IMG/VR virus record: IMGVR_UViG_3300020194_001331
Coordinates: 43,497-107,496 of that record
DNA: 64,000 bases
From: a virus
Reading direction: 5' to 3' (one strand)
Every line of letters begins with the position of its first letter. Position 1 is the first letter of the stretch. The translations under genes were made by a program, and so were the position numbers. The notes under the pieces were generated by a model. It was given only the letters and a program-made list of their open reading frames with translations. It was not told the DNA's origin and ran no database searches. Of this stretch, positions 16,197-25,833 are shown piece by piece.

Positions 16197-17387
16197 TTAA
16201 CTTCTATCTCTAGGTCCACCACCACCAACATCACCATAGCCGCCAGAACCTCCAGAACCTCCAGAACCCCCAGAACCTCCAGAACCTCCAGAACCACCAT
16301 TGTTACCTCCACCAGGTAATGGTTCACCATTATCCCGATTTACCAAATTCCAAGATTCTTCTTCTTCGAACCAAGTCCAAGTTTTTCCATTATAGAAAAC
16401 TTCTTCTTCATCTTCTACACCCCTTCTACCAATTGGTGGATATAAGTTTGGATTTGGGTCAATTGGATTTCCATTGTTATCTAATTCTTCTTCAATCTTT
16501 TTAGATGGTTCATCATCACTAATATCAGCGTTTTGTGGAATATCTTTAAAAGTACCTAATTGTTCAGCTGGTATTAATCGTTCATCGAAATTATTAGATG
16601 GTTTCGCAACTGCCCAAGAAATATATCTTAATAGTTCGATATCAGTATATGTGGGATTAGCTTGTAATCCCTTTACTGCATCTTTTTCGTAATTGGAATG
16701 AACAAATAAATTTCTAATTACCTCTACATAACTCCTTTCAGATTCCTGAACCGATGTTAAATCTATATCTGTGTTTAACTCAGCTATCCTTAAAAGTTCT
16801 ACCTTTTCTTTTAAGGGTTTAATATCAATTACTATAATATTTTTTTCATCTATAATATCATTTACACCAAATGGGTTTCCAGTAGAGTAGTTATTTGTTA
16901 ATCTTTCGTAAAAGTTTTTTGTTACAAATAATCGGGGTAGTGATTCTTCACCATCTTTCAAACAAAGAATAAAATTGAAATCAACCTCCTCATCACTAAT
17001 TACATTTAGCTTTGATAAATCGTATTTAGGGATATCCACAAAGTTTTGGGGATATTCACCAAATAATCTTATTTTATCAATTTCTTCAAAATTACCAACT
17101 GTTTGTTTTTCAATAACATTTTCTACACTAATACGTTCTCTAATGTTTTTAGATGCTGGTTTTTTTGTTGGGGTTAATGGTTTAGATACAGAAGATACCT
17201 CATCCAAAGTAGTTTTTTGTGGTTTTGGTTGAGGTGGATTACTTTCTTTTGGTGGTGGTGTAGGAATTGGTGGGGGTGATTTGGGTGGACTTGGTGTATA
17301 ACCATTATTACCACTATTAGTGTTACCACCAGTAGTAGTTTCATTAAAACCAATAAGTCCTCCTGCGTTATATGCTGGTTCAGCCAT
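16197..17387 (-). CDS. Pro-rich and GGS-tailed protein, probable virion component
   Basis: The 396-residue protein has a Pro/Thr/Ser-rich N-terminus (about 25-75), a soluble core (about 95-285), then an acidic linker and a C-terminal (GGS)n run of about seven units ending in GGGGPRDRS. The two disordered ends around a folded core suggest a surface-displayed or flexible virion protein. AAAGGA precedes the ATG. Family not recognised. Confidence 0.65.
   Translation of the reverse strand: MAEPAYNAGGLIGFNETTTGGNTNSGNNGYTPSPPKSPPPIPTPPPKESNPPQPKPQKTTLDEVSSVSKPLTPTKKPASKNIRERISVENVIEKQTVGNFEEIDKIRLFGEYPQNFVDIPKYDLSKLNVISDEEVDFNFILCLKDGEESLPRLFVTKNFYERLTNNYSTGNPFGVNDIIDEKNIIVIDIKPLKEKVELLRIAELNTDIDLTSVQESERSYVEVIRNLFVHSNYEKDAVKGLQANPTYTDIELLRYISWAVAKPSNNFDERLIPAEQLGTFKDIPQNADISDDEPSKKIEEELDNNGNPIDPNPNLYPPIGRRGVEDEEEVFYNGKTWTWFEEEESWNLVNRDNGEPLPGGGNNGGSGGSGGSGGSGGSGGSGGYGDVGGGGPRDRS
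16230..16300. repeat. Trinucleotide-type tandem repeat coding for Gly-Gly-Ser
   Basis: About seven copies of a nine-base unit (CCAGAACCT type on the plus strand) encode the GGS tail of the minus-strand gene. Such runs expand and contract easily. Confidence 0.7.
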
Positions 17388-17427
17388 TATAATTCCTTTC
17401 TATATAAATATTCGAATTTAAGAAAGA

Positions 17428-17886
17428 TTAGATTCCGTTATTACCTTCATCATAAAACTGAACATTTACTCCAGCTTCTTCGAACATCTTCCAACTCCTT
17501 TCAGCGGATTCTTCCCACTTAGGTCCTTTTGCTCCACCACCTCTTTCACAAAAGATTCTTACGATTCCAGCATTGATAATTCCTCTAGCACAATCAGAGC
17601 AAGGGATACCACAACTTAGATACATTGTACATCCTTTAGTAGAAACTCCAATTCGAGCTGCGTTATATATGGCATTTCTTTCAGCGTGTTCAAACCAAAA
17701 ATATTTCTCTGGCCTTTCTTGTCTTTCTTTTATTGTATCATCAATACCTCTGGGAAATGAGTTGTAACCTGTTGATACAATTTCTTTATCTTTACCAACT
17801 ATTACTGCTCCAATCTGAGTTCTCTCATCTTTGGATTTGAGTTTAATTTGGTGTGCTAAATTTTGAAAGTATTCTACCCATCTCAT
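17428..17886 (-). CDS. dcd: dCMP deaminase
   Basis: The 152-residue protein has the zinc site of cytidine/dCMP deaminases: HAE at 67-69 with the catalytic Glu69, and PCSDC at 95-99. The N-terminal KSKDERTQIGAVIV and GYNSFPRG motifs match the phage T4-type family. It makes dUMP from dCMP for thymidylate synthesis. The neighbours are a metallophosphoesterase and other nucleotide enzymes. The gene symbol usage varies between phages. Confidence 0.92.
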   Translation of the reverse strand: MRWVEYFQNLAHQIKLKSKDERTQIGAVIVGKDKEIVSTGYNSFPRGIDDTIKERQERPEKYFWFEHAERNAIYNAARIGVSTKGCTMYLSCGIPCSDCARGIINAGIVRIFCERGGGAKGPKWEESAERSWKMFEEAGVNVQFYDEGNNGI

Positions 17887-17898
17887 AATAATAAGTAT

Positions 17899-18579
17899 TT
17901 ATAACTCAAAGATGTTTCCGTTTGAAGTTAATTTACCAAATCTACCATCTTTCATCACCGAACCATTTGAGAAGATAGTATCTAATCCACTCAACTTCAT
18001 TGTTCCCTGATTGATAATATCTTGGTGGTTGTGGATGTGTCCAAATAAACATAATTTTGGATTTACTTCCATTACTCTATTGAGAAGGGATTTATCACCA
18101 CACCTTTCTAAATTTCCAGCTCTATCAAATGATAAATCTAAGATACCCTTTGGAGGTCCGTGGGTGATAACAATATTCACATCTTCATCAATAGCTTTTC
18201 TCCAAATTCTTTCCAACTTAGTTCTATCTTTATTAAAAGCCCAACCATATCCAAATGTTGGAGTATGAGGTGAACCAAAGATTTTTAATCCTTCAATAGT
18301 GATACTTTCATTTTCCAAATAGATAATTTTGTGTCTTTCAAAATCTTCTTTGGTTACGAATTTGTTTTCAATAGAAGTATCGTGATTTCCAGCAACAAAT
18401 ATCTTTAAAGGTATCTTTAGTGAACGATACCAATCAATAAAACCTCTTACCTCAGCTTCGTTATTGTAAGGGTCTTTTGGATTAGAACAATCCCCACTAA
18501 AAATCACCATATCAATATCAGTTGGAACTTCCAACAAATTGTGATAAGTGTGTGTATCTGATATGTGCCAGATTCTCAT
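17899..18579 (-). CDS. Calcineurin-like metallophosphoesterase
   Basis: The 226-residue protein has the five phosphoesterase blocks: DxH (HISDTH), GD (FSGDCSN), GNHD (AGNHDTS), a THGPP block and GHIHNH. The metal ligands are all present. It would hydrolyse phosphomonoesters or diesters; the substrate cannot be read. It lies between dCMP deaminase and a micro-gene, 12 bases from the deaminase start. Confidence 0.88.
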   Translation of the reverse strand: MRIWHISDTHTYHNLLEVPTDIDMVIFSGDCSNPKDPYNNEAEVRGFIDWYRSLKIPLKIFVAGNHDTSIENKFVTKEDFERHKIIYLENESITIEGLKIFGSPHTPTFGYGWAFNKDRTKLERIWRKAIDEDVNIVITHGPPKGILDLSFDRAGNLERCGDKSLLNRVMEVNPKLCLFGHIHNHQDIINQGTMKLSGLDTIFSNGSVMKDGRFGKLTSNGNIFEL

Positions 18580-18580
18580 A

Positions 18581-18727
18581 TTAAATTCCGATTACCAATT
18601 CTTTATTTAACCAACCAATGATAAGTTCTAAATCACCATTGAGGTTTCTATTGTGTGTTAACTTAATATAGGGTAGGATGTAAATCTGCCCCCATACCAA
18701 GTAAGTATTAAATTTTATTTTGCCCAT
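18581..18727 (-). CDS. Small protein (48 aa)
   Basis: The frame MGKIKFNTYLVWGQIYILPY... has a hydrophobic C-terminus. Its start overlaps the upstream NTP-pyrophosphohydrolase-like gene stop by 13 bases, and it ends one base before the phosphoesterase start. Family not recognised. Confidence 0.55.
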   Translation of the reverse strand: MGKIKFNTYLVWGQIYILPYIKLTHNRNLNGDLELIIGWLNKELVIGI

Positions 18728-19074
18728 TTACCTCTTTGTACTAATTGAGAGATTATACCATAAACTGATAAATCCTCATAAGTATCTTGAATATTTTCAC
18801 CAACCTCATCGGGTTGACCTTTTACAACTAACTGAAGTAATCTTTGGATTTTATCATTCTTTCTAAACCACAAACCCGTCAATGCTACTTTAACATCTTC
18901 TTCGGTTTCCAAAGATGAACCAACTGAAATGTTGCCTGGTCCATAATTTCTTTGTTTCTTACAAAAGGTTTCATACATCTCATCTAAAATTAGTTTAAAC
19001 TCTTTACAAGTTTCTGGGTAGGTTCTTTCACAAAATTCTACTGCGGTTTCTCCGTAAGGTACTTTATCTTCCAT
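18715..19074 (-). CDS. Nucleotide modification associated domain 1 (DUF1599)-like protein
   Basis: The core KKQRNYGPGNI followed by GLWFRKNDKIQRLLQLV and ENIQDTYEDLSVYGII fits the all-alpha DUF1599/Nmad1 family, related to MazG-type NTP pyrophosphohydrolases. I use ATG 19074, because the longer frame would start with GTG inside the promoter at 19098-19129. It probably cleans or modifies nucleotides. Confidence 0.7.
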   Translation of the reverse strand: MEDKVPYGETAVEFCERTYPETCKEFKLILDEMYETFCKKQRNYGPGNISVGSSLETEEDVKVALTGLWFRKNDKIQRLLQLVVKGQPDEVGENIQDTYEDLSVYGIISQLVQRGKWAK

Positions 19075-19097
19075 ATATTCTATTTGATGTTTATCCA

Positions 19098-19129
19098 CAA
19101 ATATACGAAAAATATTTTACAATTCCAAA
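19098..19129 (-). promoter_or_regulatory. Promoter for 18715-19074
   Basis: TTTG-N20-TATATTTG; the -7 box overlaps a GTG codon that is therefore not the gene start. Confidence 0.75.
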
Positions 19130-19382
19130 CACTTTCAACTAAATTTTCAAAAAGTGAAAAAAGTTCAAATTTTTTTTATGTTTGGTGATTTTGGTCTATA
19201 TGTATTATACGAACATACGATACTCTAAGGTGAAGCTATGAGTCTAAACGCTTCCAAACTTCAATCAGAAACGATTGTTGGACCGAGCAAATATTCTTTT
19301 TGATTTTTCGGACACAGTGACACGGTGCAAGACAAGACAAGTGTTAAATAAAAAAATTAAAATAAAAATTTAGACAAGACAA
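19130..19382. other. Intergenic stretch, no gene seen
   Basis: Upstream of the promoter at 19098-19129 this 250-base stretch holds no convincing frame. It contains the related direct repeats AAGACAAGACAA and AGACAAGACAA near 19335 and 19375, and A/T tracts. It separates two leftward transcription units. Confidence 0.4.
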
Positions 19383-19619
19383 CTAAAGCACTTCATAGTT
19401 AAATTGGTCTATTCTTCTTACTACCCTATATACTCTACTTGTCGGGTCGTTAGAATCCAATTCATCTCTTTTTATTTCTGCTTCAGATTGAGTATCATAC
19501 TCATCAATAGTATCATCTCCATTTAATTTATAAACCCAAATCTGTCTTTTTGCCCAAGAAGGGTCTCCAGTATTAGTATCTACTGGTATTAATTGTTTTT
19601 GTACTGCAAATTCTTTCAT
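19383..19619 (-). CDS. Hypothetical protein (78 aa)
   Basis: A small soluble protein with segments KLNGDDTIDEYDTQSEAE and RVYRVVRRIDQ, suggesting a compact beta-rich domain. It overlaps the upstream gene by four bases (ATGA). Family not recognised. Confidence 0.65.
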   Translation of the reverse strand: MKEFAVQKQLIPVDTNTGDPSWAKRQIWVYKLNGDDTIDEYDTQSEAEIKRDELDSNDPTSRVYRVVRRIDQFNYEVL

Positions 19620-19816
19620 AGTTCTACTCCTCTTTTTTGAAGTTCTCTTTTAATCATTTGTTTTTTCTTCTTATAGGAAGGTGTGCCATATAACTTTATC
19701 AACTCTTCTGTTCCTGCCCCACTCAAAGTATAATGCTTCCAAAACCATTTATTGATTTGTCTGCCATTTTTATCTCTAAGATATTCCTTTGTACTTGGTT
19801 TTAATTTTGCTGGCAT
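19616..19816 (-). CDS. Small basic phage protein (66 aa)
   Basis: The sequence MPAKLKPSTKEYLRD...NKWFWKHYTLSG resembles a small basic protein I recall from marine T4-like phages; no function is known to me. It is Lys/Arg-rich. Both ends overlap neighbours (four and one bases). Confidence 0.7.
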   Translation of the reverse strand: MPAKLKPSTKEYLRDKNGRQINKWFWKHYTLSGAGTEELIKLYGTPSYKKKKQMIKRELQKRGVEL

Positions 19817-20472
19817 TATATTAATTTGTTTTCTTTTAAATAGTTGAACATATCGTTTCCAATCATTGAACCAAAATCTACATCCGATTGATAGTGAACT
19901 TTTGCAGTAACTCTACTCTTTGCTATATCTCTACCTAACCTCAAAATCTTTCCTCTATGTAAAGGATTTTTGTAAGCTAAATAATTGGATATCAGAATAC
20001 CTTGAGCTGCGTGTCCAGAAGGATAAGATGGTGAATCTGATGTTGTATCTTCGATTTCGTTAGTATCTAATTCTATATTAAGTAAAGGTGCTAATTTGTA
20101 AGGCCTCGGTCTATTGTAGTGATATTTTAAATCTAATATCACACCACTAGCAGCATCTTTTAAATCTTTTACCATTTCTTTTGGGAAATCAATATCTAAT
20201 TCTTCACATAAATTTTTAAAAGATTCTTTCACTTTATCCATCTTCAAAGTAAATTCATCATTAGATGGTATTTGTGATAATCTAATTAATTCCTGCATTG
20301 TTCTCATAGATTCGTTTTTATATGGAGGCATATTTTTATACCTCTCATACTTAAACCCAGAAAAAATAGATTTAGGAATTTCAGCAATACGGTCAGCATG
20401 TTTTGGTTCAACCGAATCATTATTGGTCAATCCATAAATCTTTCCCACATTTTTGAAATCATATACTAACAT
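19816..20472 (-). CDS. PAP2-family acid phosphatase
   Basis: The 218-residue protein has the three phosphatase motifs: KYHYNRPRP (about 116-124), PSGH (about 149-152) and SRVTAKVHYQSD (about 190-201). These bind phosphate and hold the catalytic histidines of PAP2 enzymes. There is no clear signal peptide or membrane helix, closer to soluble class-A phosphatases. It opens the envelope-gene region, so a lipid or sugar phosphate substrate is possible. Confidence 0.85.
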   Translation of the reverse strand: MLVYDFKNVGKIYGLTNNDSVEPKHADRIAEIPKSIFSGFKYERYKNMPPYKNESMRTMQELIRLSQIPSNDEFTLKMDKVKESFKNLCEELDIDFPKEMVKDLKDAASGVILDLKYHYNRPRPYKLAPLLNIELDTNEIEDTTSDSPSYPSGHAAQGILISNYLAYKNPLHRGKILRLGRDIAKSRVTAKVHYQSDVDFGSMIGNDMFNYLKENKLI

Positions 20473-20485
20473 ACCTATAAATATA

Positions 20486-20827
20486 TTATTCTATAATAAT
20501 AGTAGTTTTTTGGATTTCTTCTTTAGATAAAATTAATATTAAGTTTAATTCTCCTTTAGGTAAAGATTTTGTATAAAGGATTTTAGTATTCAATCCCATT
20601 GTTGGCATGAATGATTCTTTTGATATTACTGAACTATTTTGGTGTGATATAATCAACGTATATTCTTCAGTTGTTGATACCTCAAATGAGAACTCTTGTC
20701 CATCAACCACTTTAGATATTGATTCCTCAAATATCATTTCGTATTGTGGATATGGTTCAACAACCATTAACTCATCAGGTTGACAAGATACCAAAATTAA
20801 TAATATAAATAATAATATCTTTCTCAT
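20486..20827 (-). CDS. Small lipoprotein, partner of the PA14/dockerin protein
   Basis: The 113-residue protein has a lipoprotein signal with lipobox LVSC (Cys15), then a beta-rich mature domain. It overlaps the large PA14 gene by four bases. A second lipoprotein of like size and position (26516-26893) follows the other cohesin-like gene, so each large secreted protein has its own lipoprotein partner. It may anchor or receive its neighbour at the envelope. Confidence 0.75.
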   Translation of the reverse strand: MRKILLFILLILVSCQPDELMVVEPYPQYEMIFEESISKVVDGQEFSFEVSTTEEYTLIISHQNSSVISKESFMPTMGLNTKILYTKSLPKGELNLILILSKEEIQKTTIIIE

Positions 20828-22854
20828 TTTATAATTACATTTATTATATTAGCATTTACATCAACAACTTCTGATTTCTTAACCGATACCAATCCTAATG
20901 TTGATTCAAATGATTGTATTGGTTTAAAATAAATTTTATATTGAACGCCGCTGTTTAAGGTTAGAGAACCATCAGTTGATATAGAACCCACCTTAACATA
21001 AGAACTCCTCTTAGCATCAAAGCTATTCATCATTGTATTAGTTTCTAACTTATCATATTCTACTCGTTCATTATCAAACCCAATTCTAAATTCAGAACCA
21101 ATTAGATTAAAATTATTCTCAGGCAAATCTAATGTAATGATTATATGTTCTTCAGTTTTTTCAATATCTAAATCAACCTCTAACGAAGTATTGTTTTGAG
21201 TAGATGAATTTCTTACACTCATCATTCTTGAAGATATAGTAGATTGGGTAGCGGGTGAAGTACCTGTTTGGGGAGCAGAATGTGAAAGGTTTACATCACC
21301 TATAAAAGAAACCTTATACTCTAAAGTTTGTATCGTATCTATAAGACTAAACGTAAACGATGTTGATGGTGATTTATTTGTTTGTGTTTTCCAATTAGTA
21401 GTTGTAGTATTATCATATTCTGATTTAGGAACTATTCTCATTATATCATATAAACTTCCATCAAACGGAGTATCACCACCAGTCAAAAAAGATAATCCTA
21501 TTTGACTATCTTGAAAATCAAATTCACCATCTTGGTTAACATCTGAGTTTTGTAATTGGACTCCATTCAAATCTCCTTTTAATCCACCATTAATTCCACC
21601 ACCAGCTAATTCGTTAAATCCTGCAACTACATCTGCAACTGTAATATAATCATCCATAAATTCTTCTGCTGTCCATCCTTCTATATTGGTAGATGGATTC
21701 ATAAATGATACTTTATGTCCTTTGTATATTTCAACATCTTCAAATGAGAAATCTGCTTTTATTCCATAGAATCCATTTGCATCTCTTATATAAGATGAAA
21801 AGGTTGAACTTGTGAAATCAAATTGAGTATCAGTATAGATGTAATAATTTGCCCAATAGATATCATCTGACATATAAGTTATTTCACCATCCCATAAATC
21901 AAACAACTTTAATTGTTTCAAATCAGTAAAAGTAAATCCACTTGGAAATTCTCTTTTATCAATACCAACCCTGTATCGTTTGTTAGTTGTATCATAATCA
22001 TAAACCACACACCACTCCGTCCAACCACCAGTTGTAGTTGCCTTCTTACCATCTGCCATTTTGACTAAATTTAGATAATCAGTAATATCCTTACTACCAT
22101 CATCATCTAAATAATAAGAAGAGTTCATTGTAGATGTATTCAACCATTCAGTTCCATCTTGTGCAGAAGTTCCATCATAGTAAACTCTGAATCTATATTC
22201 TTCTGGTGCTAATTGAGAATGGAATTCTAAATCTAAATCTACTTCAGGACTTATTGGTTCTTCTTCTGGTTCTATATTAGTTACTTTAAGATACTGTGTT
22301 TGGTCACCAACATAAAACACATTAGCATTACTTGGAGGTGAGTACATAAAGTACATATAATCACCACCTGTATATTCTTGCCATTTTGTTTCAAAGAAGT
22401 ACCATTGTCCTGATGTTAAGGAAACATCCACAGAGGATGCACCACAACAAGGTCTAAATAGTTTTAAGTCTCCATCTATCCATAAACCACTACCATCATC
22501 TGATTGTAGGGTAAATCTGTAAGTTCCTGTTTCTTGTGGTTGAAACCAACCATAGTGATAAACGGCATAAAAATCATTCCCCCATCTGGAAGGTCTACCT
22601 CCTTTTAATCCTTCACTTGAATTAGCTACTGCTTCACCTTCATGTGTTAAAGATGTACCAGGGTGATTTACATCTAACATTGCTTGTAACTCGGTTGCGT
22701 TATCAGCTAATCCACTATATGTGTATCCATTATAGGTTGAACTATAACCATTCCCATAGTGAGTTTTATAGGATTTGTAATTTACATATCCTTCACCACT
22801 TTGTCCAAAAACTAAAGTGGGTAAAAATAATAATATGTAAAGAAGTTTTTTCAC
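20824..22854 (-). CDS. Secreted PA14-dockerin-cohesin-like protein
   Basis: The 676-residue protein has a signal peptide (1-17). A PA14-like domain follows at about 20-200 (GWFQPQETGTYRFTLQSDDG, SGLWIDG), usually carbohydrate binding. A central region leads to a dockerin-like segment near 420-465 with the EF-hand loop DVNQDGEFDFQD. A C-terminal cohesin-like beta domain (about 540-676) contains the strand pattern ...GSEFRIGFDNERVEYDKL. It overlaps neighbours on both sides. Dockerin and cohesin in one chain suggest self-assembly; this is inference. It shares its C-terminal architecture with 26896-28572. Confidence 0.75.
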   Translation of the reverse strand: MKKLLYILLFLPTLVFGQSGEGYVNYKSYKTHYGNGYSSTYNGYTYSGLADNATELQAMLDVNHPGTSLTHEGEAVANSSEGLKGGRPSRWGNDFYAVYHYGWFQPQETGTYRFTLQSDDGSGLWIDGDLKLFRPCCGASSVDVSLTSGQWYFFETKWQEYTGGDYMYFMYSPPSNANVFYVGDQTQYLKVTNIEPEEEPISPEVDLDLEFHSQLAPEEYRFRVYYDGTSAQDGTEWLNTSTMNSSYYLDDDGSKDITDYLNLVKMADGKKATTTGGWTEWCVVYDYDTTNKRYRVGIDKREFPSGFTFTDLKQLKLFDLWDGEITYMSDDIYWANYYIYTDTQFDFTSSTFSSYIRDANGFYGIKADFSFEDVEIYKGHKVSFMNPSTNIEGWTAEEFMDDYITVADVVAGFNELAGGGINGGLKGDLNGVQLQNSDVNQDGEFDFQDSQIGLSFLTGGDTPFDGSLYDIMRIVPKSEYDNTTTTNWKTQTNKSPSTSFTFSLIDTIQTLEYKVSFIGDVNLSHSAPQTGTSPATQSTISSRMMSVRNSSTQNNTSLEVDLDIEKTEEHIIITLDLPENNFNLIGSEFRIGFDNERVEYDKLETNTMMNSFDAKRSSYVKVGSISTDGSLTLNSGVQYKIYFKPIQSFESTLGLVSVKKSEVVDVNANIINVIIK

Positions 22855-23402
22855 TATTTGTTTGGATTATCAATTCTAAAATATATAGAACCTCCAATGT
22901 AAGGTCTTAATCTTCCTACATTAGTTTCTTTATCTAACAAATCATTTCTGAAACCAACATCTAAACTAAACATTTTATCTTTAGGTGTTTTGTGAATTAA
23001 CTTTATATTTGCTCCACTAAAATAATTTTCAAAATCGTATTGATAACCAAACCCTAAAAATAGTTTTTTCTCGTTGACGGGAACTTCAACAAGTCTATCT
23101 ACTACTTTATCCACATATACTTTTTTAGTAATTGGTATTTGTTTTTCAACAATTACTTCTACTGGTACTTCTACTTTAATTGTATCTCTTTCGATTTGTG
23201 TAATGTATTTTGGTACATATATTTTTTCTTCTATGATTTTATCTACATAGATTGTATCAGTAACAACTACTTCTACTTCTTTTACTACTTCTACATATTC
23301 TATTTTAGCTGGTCTTTGGTATTGTGTAGTATATCCAATAAACCAAAATCCGATTACTAATAAACAAAGTAACCATACAGAAATTTCTATTTTTTTATTC
23401 AT
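22854..23402 (-). CDS. Membrane-anchored repeat protein with beta-rich C-terminus
   Basis: The 182-residue protein has one N-terminal membrane helix (about 9-27). A Val/Glu/Lys repeat region follows (about 35-112) with recurring VEV-E-IYVDK-type units. The C-terminal domain reads like beta strands (FLGFGYQYDFENYF...GGSIYF) as in outer-membrane proteins. The middle could span the periplasm, linking inner and outer membranes much as spanins do. Family not recognised. Confidence 0.6.
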   Translation of the reverse strand: MNKKIEISVWLLCLLVIGFWFIGYTTQYQRPAKIEYVEVVKEVEVVVTDTIYVDKIIEEKIYVPKYITQIERDTIKVEVPVEVIVEKQIPITKKVYVDKVVDRLVEVPVNEKKLFLGFGYQYDFENYFSGANIKLIHKTPKDKMFSLDVGFRNDLLDKETNVGRLRPYIGGSIYFRIDNPNK

Positions 23403-23404
23403 AA

Positions 23405-25015
23405 TTAAAATGGTATTTTAGAACCTATCATAAACGAGTTTAATATCGGTAGATATTCACTCGTACTCATTATAACTGTCCACCCTACATTGAACGAAAA
23501 TCTATTAGTTAATTGTATTGTGAATGGGTTTGCTACTATAACCATTAAATCTTTATTGATTGTAGAAAAATCTACAATATCAGTTTCTTGCATTTGTGTA
23601 TATGATAATGGAGAACTAACTCCAACCAATGCTGGTGAATACATTATTCTATCAGTTATTTTTATCATATTAGAATAAACAACATTATATCCTAACATCC
23701 AAGACTTAGGAAGTTGTTGCCCTAATTGGTCTTTACCCGTCATATAAGAATAGTTAATACCCACACCAACAGTTCCCCACTTACCTAATGGTTTCATTCT
23801 ACTTGCTGATGCTGATATAGCATTCATCTTATAGTTTCTCATATAAGAAACCGAAACACCATCTACCCATGTTACTTCGTAATTATCATTCATAGTAACA
23901 CCTGATGTGTTAAGTGAAATGTTTGCTTGTTTAAGATTATCATATATCATAAGATTAGCACCATAACTTCTATCACCAAAAATAGAACTCATAGAAGCAC
24001 CGATATTAAGAACCGCATTATAATCCAAAGTAAGAGCTTGTTGAGCCATCATATCCGCCTTTAATTGAATAGGCATAAACTTTTTTTCCTTTTCATCTTC
24101 CTCATCTTCTTCATCTTCACCATCACTTTCTTCGGATTCTTCTTCATCATCCTCATCAGATTCTTCCTCATCTTCCTCAGATTCTTCTTCACTCTCTTCT
24201 TCTTCTGATTCCTCCTCACTCTCTTCTTCGGATTCTTCTTCTGAACTTTCTTCTTCCGATTCTTCTGATGATTCCTCTTCACTTGATTCTTCCTCTGAAC
24301 TTTCTTCAGATGACTCTTCTTCACCTTCTCCTTCACCTTCACCAGAACCTTCTCCTTCTCCTTCACCAGAACCTTCTCCTTCACCTTCACCCTCTCCACT
24401 ACCTTCTCCTTCACCTTCACCTTCACCGGAACCTTCACCAGAACCTTCACCTTCTCCACTACCTTCTCCACTACCTTCTCCACTTCCTTCGCCAGAACCT
24501 TCTCCACTACCTTCTCCACTACCTTCTCCACTACCTTCTGAACCACCTGATGAACTACTTCCATCACCACCACCGTCTGAACCACCTGACGAACTTGAAG
24601 ATGAACTACCAGAATCCCCTCCAGACGAACTTGATGATGAACTACTACTTGATGAAGATGTGTTGCTAGTTGATGAGGTATTTGTATTGGTTGTGTTTGT
24701 AGTGTTATTTGTGGCGTTATTCGCTGCGTTTTGTGCGTTGGTAGTTTGAGTTTGTGCAGCTGAACATGGGGAGAGTGCTTGCCACCAAGCATAAGTAGTC
24801 ATCAACCATTGGTGTAATTCTCCGTTTACATATTCTTGATATGTAAATACTCTAACTTTATTATAAAATGAAACAACTGCCGAACCCGTTTGAAAGTTGG
24901 CAGTTACTACTTGTACTTCACCAGTACATCTATCTACAAAGGTTTGTGTAAATGTCTGTCCGTAACTAACTTGTGTTACGAATATAAAAAATAGTATCGA
25001 TAGTAGTTTTTTCAT
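23405..25015 (-). CDS. Secreted outer-membrane protein with long Ser/Gly/Glu low-complexity region
   Basis: The 536-residue protein has a signal peptide (1-19) and a short N-terminal domain (about 20-95) with two cysteines. A low-complexity stretch (about 100-315) changes from Ser/Thr/Asn to GSGEGEG repeats, then to Ser/Glu and Glu/Asp. The C-terminal 215 residues have alternating strands ending in MIGSKIPF, as in outer-membrane barrels with a terminal Phe. The acidic linker may bind cations or project from the surface. It follows the CsgG-like gene by three bases. Confidence 0.7.
   Translation of the reverse strand: MKKLLSILFFIFVTQVSYGQTFTQTFVDRCTGEVQVVTANFQTGSAVVSFYNKVRVFTYQEYVNGELHQWLMTTYAWWQALSPCSAAQTQTTNAQNAANNATNNTTNTTNTNTSSTSNTSSSSSSSSSSSSGGDSGSSSSSSSGGSDGGGDGSSSSGGSEGSGEGSGEGSGEGSGEGSGEGSGEGSGEGEGSGEGSGEGEGEGEGSGEGEGEGEGSGEGEGEGSGEGEGEGEEESSEESSEEESSEEESSEESEEESSEEESEEESEEESEEEESEEESEEDEEESDEDDEEESEESDGEDEEDEEDEKEKKFMPIQLKADMMAQQALTLDYNAVLNIGASMSSIFGDRSYGANLMIYDNLKQANISLNTSGVTMNDNYEVTWVDGVSVSYMRNYKMNAISASASRMKPLGKWGTVGVGINYSYMTGKDQLGQQLPKSWMLGYNVVYSNMIKITDRIMYSPALVGVSSPLSYTQMQETDIVDFSTINKDLMVIVANPFTIQLTNRFSFNVGWTVIMSTSEYLPILNSFMIGSKIPF
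24075..24665. repeat. Low-complexity tandem repeat region
   Basis: Short units such as CCTTCTCCA and TCTTCT (plus strand) repeat for nearly 600 bases within the low-complexity part of the barrel protein. Long frames in other phases here are by-products of this repeat. Confidence 0.75.
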
Positions 25016-25018
25016 CCA

Positions 25019-25735
25019 TTAGTTTGGGAAGATTCCTTTTCGTATCATTCTTGCCACAATTCTTGCTGAAGCTGTTTCTAATGCTTTACGAGTTGCAACT
25101 CCGATACCTGATTCTCTAAATGCGATTTCATCTACATCTAAACCAATTAAACCTTCTTGAGTTTTAACAGTCTTAGCATCTCCTAAACCAGAACCTACCA
25201 AGTATCTACCAGTTTCAGCATCGGTAAATCTTACTTGTAATCCTAAACGAGTTGTTTGAGTTTGTTTAGAACCTTCTTTAAGTGAAAGTACTTCATCTTC
25301 CGATACTGAGAAATCGTATATCTCAATAGTTACAAAGTATTCAGCAAGAGTAATCTTACCCATACCATAAACTTTATTTTCAGATACACCTTTACGAGAA
25401 GCAACCCATTGTGATTTCATTCTATCTTTGATTGCAGATTTTTCTTCAACAAATTCAAATCTATTTGTCCAATCCAAATATTCGATTACAATGTTTGTAA
25501 GTCCTAAACCCACTCTACCATCCCTTAATTCAGGATAAGTTTCGTAGAGAGCATCTGAGATACCTACATCGAGTAGTGCAACAGGCAACATATCACCATC
25601 ATAATCCGAAACATCATCAATTGATTTTTTCTTTTCGAATTCAGCAACATATTCTTCTGCTTTAATACTTCCAACTTGCGCAAATGTGGTTTGTGTTAAA
25701 AATACACATACCAACAATAGTAATAATTTTTTCAT
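25019..25735 (-). CDS. CsgG-like secretion protein
   Basis: The 238-residue protein has a signal peptide (1-20) and the CsgG-type core: a strand with LPVALLDVGI, the NIVIEYLDWTNRFEFVEEKS helix-strand unit, the YFVTIEIYDFSVSEDEVLSL strands, and a C-terminal helix ASARIVARMI. CsgG forms an oligomeric outer-membrane export pore in curli systems. CsgG-like genes occur in some marine phages. No lipobox cysteine is placed as in canonical CsgG. A chain of tiny membrane genes is coupled upstream. Confidence 0.65.
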   Translation of the reverse strand: MKKLLLLLVCVFLTQTTFAQVGSIKAEEYVAEFEKKKSIDDVSDYDGDMLPVALLDVGISDALYETYPELRDGRVGLGLTNIVIEYLDWTNRFEFVEEKSAIKDRMKSQWVASRKGVSENKVYGMGKITLAEYFVTIEIYDFSVSEDEVLSLKEGSKQTQTTRLGLQVRFTDAETGRYLVGSGLGDAKTVKTQEGLIGLDVDEIAFRESGIGVATRKALETASARIVARMIRKGIFPN

Positions 25736-25833
25736 TATTCTTCCTTATCAAATATTTTCATTAATTGTCCGATTACAACGGACATACCTATAACGATTGC
25801 AGATGTTATTATAAACACATCTAATAATCCCAT
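25735..25833 (-). CDS. Tiny membrane protein (32 aa)
   Basis: The frame MGLLDVFIITSAIVIG... is one membrane helix with a charged C-terminus. Its stop overlaps the CsgG-like ATG (TAATG), and its ATG overlaps the stop of the next micro-gene in the same way. The double coupling supports translation. Confidence 0.6.
   Translation of the reverse strand: MGLLDVFIITSAIVIGMSVVIGQLMKIFDKEE

Noticed and set aside
22644-23360. Plus-strand Tyr/Phe-rich frames
   Set aside because: They are antisense to the signal peptide and Val/Glu repeats of the minus-strand genes 20824-22854 and 22854-23402.
24061-24792. Long minus-strand frame rich in Val, Lys and Gln, and plus-strand Leu/His frame 24268-24669
   Set aside because: Both come from reading the low-complexity repeat of the outer-membrane protein in other phases.
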